A DNA stretch of 64,000 bases from Woeseiaceae bacterium (GTDB lineage: Bacteria; Pseudomonadota; Gammaproteobacteria; Steroidobacterales; Woeseiaceae). The stretch is taken from NCBI GenBank assembly GCA_021773035.1, contig JAJFKU010000016.1:124001-188000 (forward strand), given 5' to 3'. The notes below the pieces were generated by a model. The model ran no database searches, was not told the origin of the DNA, and saw only the letters and a list, made by a program, of their open reading frames with translations. Position numbers and translations under genes: made by a program. Positions 61,229 through 64,000 of the stretch are shown piece by piece; the stretch's first letter is position 1; the number at the start of each line of letters is the position of its first letter.

Positions 61229-62839
61229 TCAGGCAAATGTATCGACGAGGCCACTGCTCGCGACAACTTTCTGACGGGGTGGCGCTTCATCATCGATCAC
61301 GTCGTTGGCGTGCTCGCCGGTAGATAGGTCGGTCGACCTTGCCTGTGAATTCTGGTCGCGATTGCCCTCAGCGACGCCCTGGTCACCAACGTTCGCTTCC
61401 CCCAGCGACAGGTTGTTCTCGGCGAACATATCCCGCAGCCTCGGCAACGCCTGCTCGAGCGCTTCACGTGTTACCGCCTGCTGCGCATGAATCGTTACAT
61501 TCGTGATACCGTCATCGACAGACACTTGCACGCGGACGGGACCGAGTTCAGCTGGCGTCAATCGAATATCAGCAGTCTTTGACTGGCCTCCGGACATCAT
61601 CAATACACGTTCAGAAATTCGCTCCCCCCAGCTTGGGTCTCGAACCGGTGTACTGATCGATTCGCTGGTCTCCGGCGCGAGCGCTGCGGACGCCGGGTCA
61701 GTCGCCACTGGCGGCGCTATTTGGGCCAATGCGGTATGTGGCGCAGCCTGGCCCACCTGTACGGTGTTTATTTGTGGCAAGTCTCGCCGTTGTGCTGTAT
61801 CCACCGGAACCAGAGTCTGCACCGATACCATCGGTTCCAGCGGTCGCAGTAGCGACAGCGAATCCTGTCCCTCGGCAGCAGCTGCGATACCGACGACCGG
61901 TGCCGACGGCGACGGCGACGGCGCCAACGACGGCGATCGCGATGGCAACGGCCTCGCCACCGACGGCACCGGAGGCACCGGCATTGGCGGCGTTGTCGGC
62001 GTTGGCGGCGTTGGCGGCACTGCTAACGGCGTCGATGGCATTGCGGGCGCGGCAGCCGGAGTCGACAGGGGCGACGTTGCGAGCGGGGCAGCCGGAGCCG
62101 ACCGGGGCGACGTTGCGGCCGCTGCTGCTACCAGCGACGGCAGCTGCGGCTGGCCGGTTTGCGTTTGTTGGGGCTGCGATTGGCGCGGCAGCGATTGCTG
62201 CAGCTGCAATTGAGTCAGTGCTGTCACGGTATCGCGGCTTACAGTGTCGCGACCCACCGGCGAGCTTGGCAGCGGGTCGCTTGTTTCCGCTGCAATGCGT
62301 GTAATCGGATCCTGTCGCAGTTCGTTCGACTCAAGCGACCCGAGCGCCGTTGGCAATAGCGACGGTCCCGATCTTTGTGTAGCTCCGTCCAGTTGCCGCT
62401 CGGGCCCGGCAACCGCAATAACACCGTGGTTGCTATGCGGCTCGCTACTGGCTACCAAAGCTGACACCGGCCTTTGCAGTGGAACGGCCACGGGTATGTC
62501 GGTGTGAAAATACGGACCGGCGACAGCCGGCCAACTATCGTCGGCGCCTGATATTTCGATCTGCTGGTCGTCAACACCTGGCGTAAAACTAACCGGTATC
62601 GAGGTCGGTAACCGGGCGGGGACAGAAAGCGGCATCTGCGGCGGCAGTTTATTGCCGCTCTGTGGCAACGAAACACCGCTGGACTGCACGTTCGTCGACA
62701 GGCTCCCGGCCCGTATCCGCAGCATAGCCGTGAAATCCAATCCACTTCCATCTGCAGTAAGCGGCGAAACCGCCGCCGTTGCTGGACGATCGCCAACCAA
62801 GCTTGTAGGTGTAAGTTGCAGATTCAGTGTCGCCAACAT
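61229..62839 (-). CDS. fliK: Flagellar hook-length control protein FliK
   Basis: FliK is the secreted ruler that ends hook growth and triggers the FlhB switch. The 536-residue protein has a poorly conserved N-terminal half, a long Pro/Ala/Ser/Thr-rich middle (about 200-340) and the conserved C-terminal domain (about 410-500) with 'LRLTPAELGPVRVQVSVDDG'-type sequence, seen as 'DIRLTPAELGPVRVQVSVDD', and 'LEQALPRLRDMFAENNLSLG'. ATG 62839 has AAGGGA at good spacing. The DNA for the middle contains a 36-base tandem duplication. It has its own sigma54 promoter. Confidence 0.93.
   Translation of the reverse strand: MLATLNLQLTPTSLVGDRPATAAVSPLTADGSGLDFTAMLRIRAGSLSTNVQSSGVSLPQSGNKLPPQMPLSVPARLPTSIPVSFTPGVDDQQIEISGADDSWPAVAGPYFHTDIPVAVPLQRPVSALVASSEPHSNHGVIAVAGPERQLDGATQRSGPSLLPTALGSLESNELRQDPITRIAAETSDPLPSSPVGRDTVSRDTVTALTQLQLQQSLPRQSQPQQTQTGQPQLPSLVAAAAATSPRSAPAAPLATSPLSTPAAAPAMPSTPLAVPPTPPTPTTPPMPVPPVPSVARPLPSRSPSLAPSPSPSAPVVGIAAAAEGQDSLSLLRPLEPMVSVQTLVPVDTAQRRDLPQINTVQVGQAAPHTALAQIAPPVATDPASAALAPETSESISTPVRDPSWGERISERVLMMSGGQSKTADIRLTPAELGPVRVQVSVDDGITNVTIHAQQAVTREALEQALPRLRDMFAENNLSLGEANVGDQGVAEGNRDQNSQARSTDLSTGEHANDVIDDEAPPRQKVVASSGLVDTFA
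62051..62116. repeat. 36-base tandem duplication inside fliK
   Basis: The 30 bases 62051-62080 and 62087-62116 differ at only two positions, a period of 36 bases (12 codons). It encodes a repeated Ala/Pro/Ser-rich peptide in the ruler region of FliK. In-frame repeat gain or loss here would change protein length without breaking the frame. Confidence 0.75.
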
Positions 62840-62880
62840 CCGATATCCCTTCAAATCAAAACCAGCCCTGCAATAGTAAA

Positions 62881-62896
62881 AGCAAGATGCGTGCCA
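62881..62896 (-). promoter_or_regulatory. Sigma54 promoter of fliK
   Basis: TGGCACGCATCTTGCT matches TGGCAC-N5-TTGCW fully. Transcription would start near 62869, about 30 bases before fliK. The element lies just after the fliJ stop codon. Confidence 0.85.
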
Positions 62897-62899
62897 GAA

Positions 62900-63349
62900 T
62901 TAATTGTCCGGGTTACGACGAGTCGAATACGAGTTATTGCTCAGTTCATCCAGCTGCTTTTGCTCGAGCTTCGCCGCGTACGCAGCATCCTGCTGACGGC
63001 AGTTTTCGAGCACCCGCTCCAGCGATTCCAGTTTTTGACGTTTTACCATCCAGCGCTGACGATGCGCTTCGAGATTTCGCTCGGACTCGCGCACGATTTG
63101 TTGCTGTGAAAGAACCGCGCGATCCATACGCCGCAGAAAACTCTGATAATCCTGCAGGTGAACAGCCGCGACACCGGAGGAAACGAGGTTTTTCTTCTGG
63201 TAGCCGCGACGAAACGTATGCAACTCATCGAGCATCCTCATCTGTTCATTGTATTGTTGCTGCGATCGCCCCGCCTGCTCTCCATGGCGGCGCTCTTCGG
63301 ACGTTGCGAGCTGCACTATCTTGCCGATTTTCTTACTGCGTTTACTCAT
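62900..63349 (-). CDS. fliJ: Flagellar export chaperone FliJ
   Basis: FliJ is a coiled-coil protein that acts in the FliI ATPase ring and recycles export chaperones. The 149-residue protein is nearly all helical, with long heptad-like stretches of Gln, Arg, Glu and Leu and no hydrophobic segment. ATG 63349 (MSKRSKKIGKIVQLATSEER) is chosen; ATG 63358 is three codons earlier and possible. It follows fliI directly. Confidence 0.9.
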   Translation of the reverse strand: MSKRSKKIGKIVQLATSEERRHGEQAGRSQQQYNEQMRMLDELHTFRRGYQKKNLVSSGVAAVHLQDYQSFLRRMDRAVLSQQQIVRESERNLEAHRQRWMVKRQKLESLERVLENCRQQDAAYAAKLEQKQLDELSNNSYSTRRNPDN

Positions 63350-63350
63350 A

Positions 63351-64000
63351 TCAATCATTCACTTCCGACTGCCCGGCGACTTCGGCCGGTATTCTGTCGA
63401 ATAACTCGCGCAACTGGCTCAGGCTCGCCGCCGTATCGACGCTCTGATTCCGATGCTGACGTAAGAAATCGATCATCGCAGGCCACATCGTAATTGCCTC
63501 GTCCAACTGAGGATTCGAACCAGGTTGATACGCACCGACGGCGACCAGATCGCGATTTTCCTGGTATGTGGAATACACCTGGCGAAACCTGGAGACGAGC
63601 TTTTGCTGAGCTTCGGCGGTAATCTGGGTCATTGCACGACTAACCGACGACTCAATATCGATGGCCGGATAGATCCCGGCGTCGGCCATGTCGCGGGATA
63701 AGACAATGTGACCATCGAGAATTGCTCTGGAGGCATCGACGATCGGGTCGTTCTGGTCGTCGCCTTCCGCCAGTACTGTATAAATGGCGGTGATCGAACC
63801 GCCTCCATCCGTACCGTTTCCGGCGCGCTCCACAAGTTGTGGCAGTTTTGCGAACACCGAGGGTGGATAACCCTTGGTAGCCGGTGGCTCACCGATGGCC
63901 AAAGCGATCTCGCGTTGCGCCTGCGCGAACCGTGTCAGCGAATCCATCAACAGCAGGACGTTCTTGCCCTGATTTCGAAAGTGCTCGGCGATCGCCGCGG
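63351..64000 (-). CDS. fliI: Flagellum-specific ATPase FliI (5' end outside window)
   Basis: FliI powers and stages flagellar export. The frame is open to the right edge; the part seen covers the C-terminal ~216 residues. '[20 protein letters not shown]' includes the Walker B Asp region, and '[20 protein letters not shown]', '[20 protein letters not shown]' and '[20 protein letters not shown]' are the signature segments of the F1-type export ATPases. The N-terminus and Walker A lie outside the window. Confidence 0.96.
   Translation of the reverse strand, partial: AAIAEHFRNQGKNVLLLMDSLTRFAQAQREIALAIGEPPATKGYPPSVFAKLPQLVERAGNGTDGGGSITAIYTVLAEGDDQNDPIVDASRAILDGHIVLSRDMADAGIYPAIDIESSVSRAMTQITAEAQQKLVSRFRQVYSTYQENRDLVAVGAYQPGSNPQLDEAITMWPAMIDFLRQHRNQSVDTAASLSQLRELFDRIPAEVAGQSEVND

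Noticed and set aside
61900-62120. Repetitive GGCGAC / GGCGTT stretch as a possible satellite or CRISPR-like array
   Set aside because: The units vary in length, lie in frame inside fliK and encode its Pro/Ala/Ser-rich ruler; there are no spacers.

Overview
The window is 64 kb of a gammaproteobacterial chromosome. The gene order rpsB-tsf / map-glnD-dapD, the yoaA-tsaB pair, the PhoBR/Pst set and a polar-type flagellar cluster (fliIJKLMNOPQR-flhBA-flhF-fleN-fliA with sodium-type pomAB) fit a free-living, motile, probably marine gammaproteobacterium. I infer a deep-branching lineage near Woeseiales, Steroidobacterales or Chromatiales, but I cannot fix the genus. No RNA genes, insertion sequences, prophage or CRISPR were seen.

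Layout. (1) 1-6643: translation and nitrogen/lysine housekeeping genes (tsf partial, rpsB with a long charged tail, map, glnD, dapD, an ArsC-family reductase). (2) 6624-17263: a phosphate locus on the minus strand (pstSCAB, phoU, a porin, phoBR), with dapE (plus strand) and dsbB interleaved. PhoB-type boxes precede pstS, phoU, the porin and phoB. (3) 17264-19860: tsaB and a YoaA/DinG helicase. (4) 19923-32111: an unusual surface-protein locus. Three secreted DUF11-repeat proteins are followed by a 1960-residue DUF11/OmpA/beta-barrel protein. Upstream lie tandem CRP-type sites and a membrane-bound sigma54 activator. Divergent from the activator is a small receiver-like protein with a near-consensus sigma54 promoter. 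(5) 32223-42941: a compact MSHA/type II-like pilus or secretion operon (secretin, GspB-like, MshE, MshG, GspL-like PilM/N fusion, PilO-like, MshK-like, three pilin-like proteins). (6) 43082-49242: a Kv-type potassium channel, a FleQ homologue split over two overlapping frames, a diguanylate cyclase, pomAB and a PilZ protein, several with sigma28-type promoters. (7) 49247-64000: HDOD, DUF2802, a small GTG-start protein, fliA, fleN, flhF, flhA, flhB, fliR to fliI (partial), with sigma54 promoters before fliL and fliK.

How it fits together. The phosphate genes form one PhoB-controlled block. The flagellar part shows a readable hierarchy: FleQ-type activator, then sigma54 promoters on fliK and fliL, then FliA, then sigma28 promoters on the diguanylate cyclase and pomAB. 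Cyclic-di-GMP links several members (GGDEF protein with an inhibitory site, PilZ protein beside the stator genes, FleQ-type activator, MshE-type ATPase). The chemotaxis genes usually found near fliA are absent here. The best candidate for an undescribed system is the DUF11/OmpA-barrel locus with its sigma54 activator and receiver-like partner.
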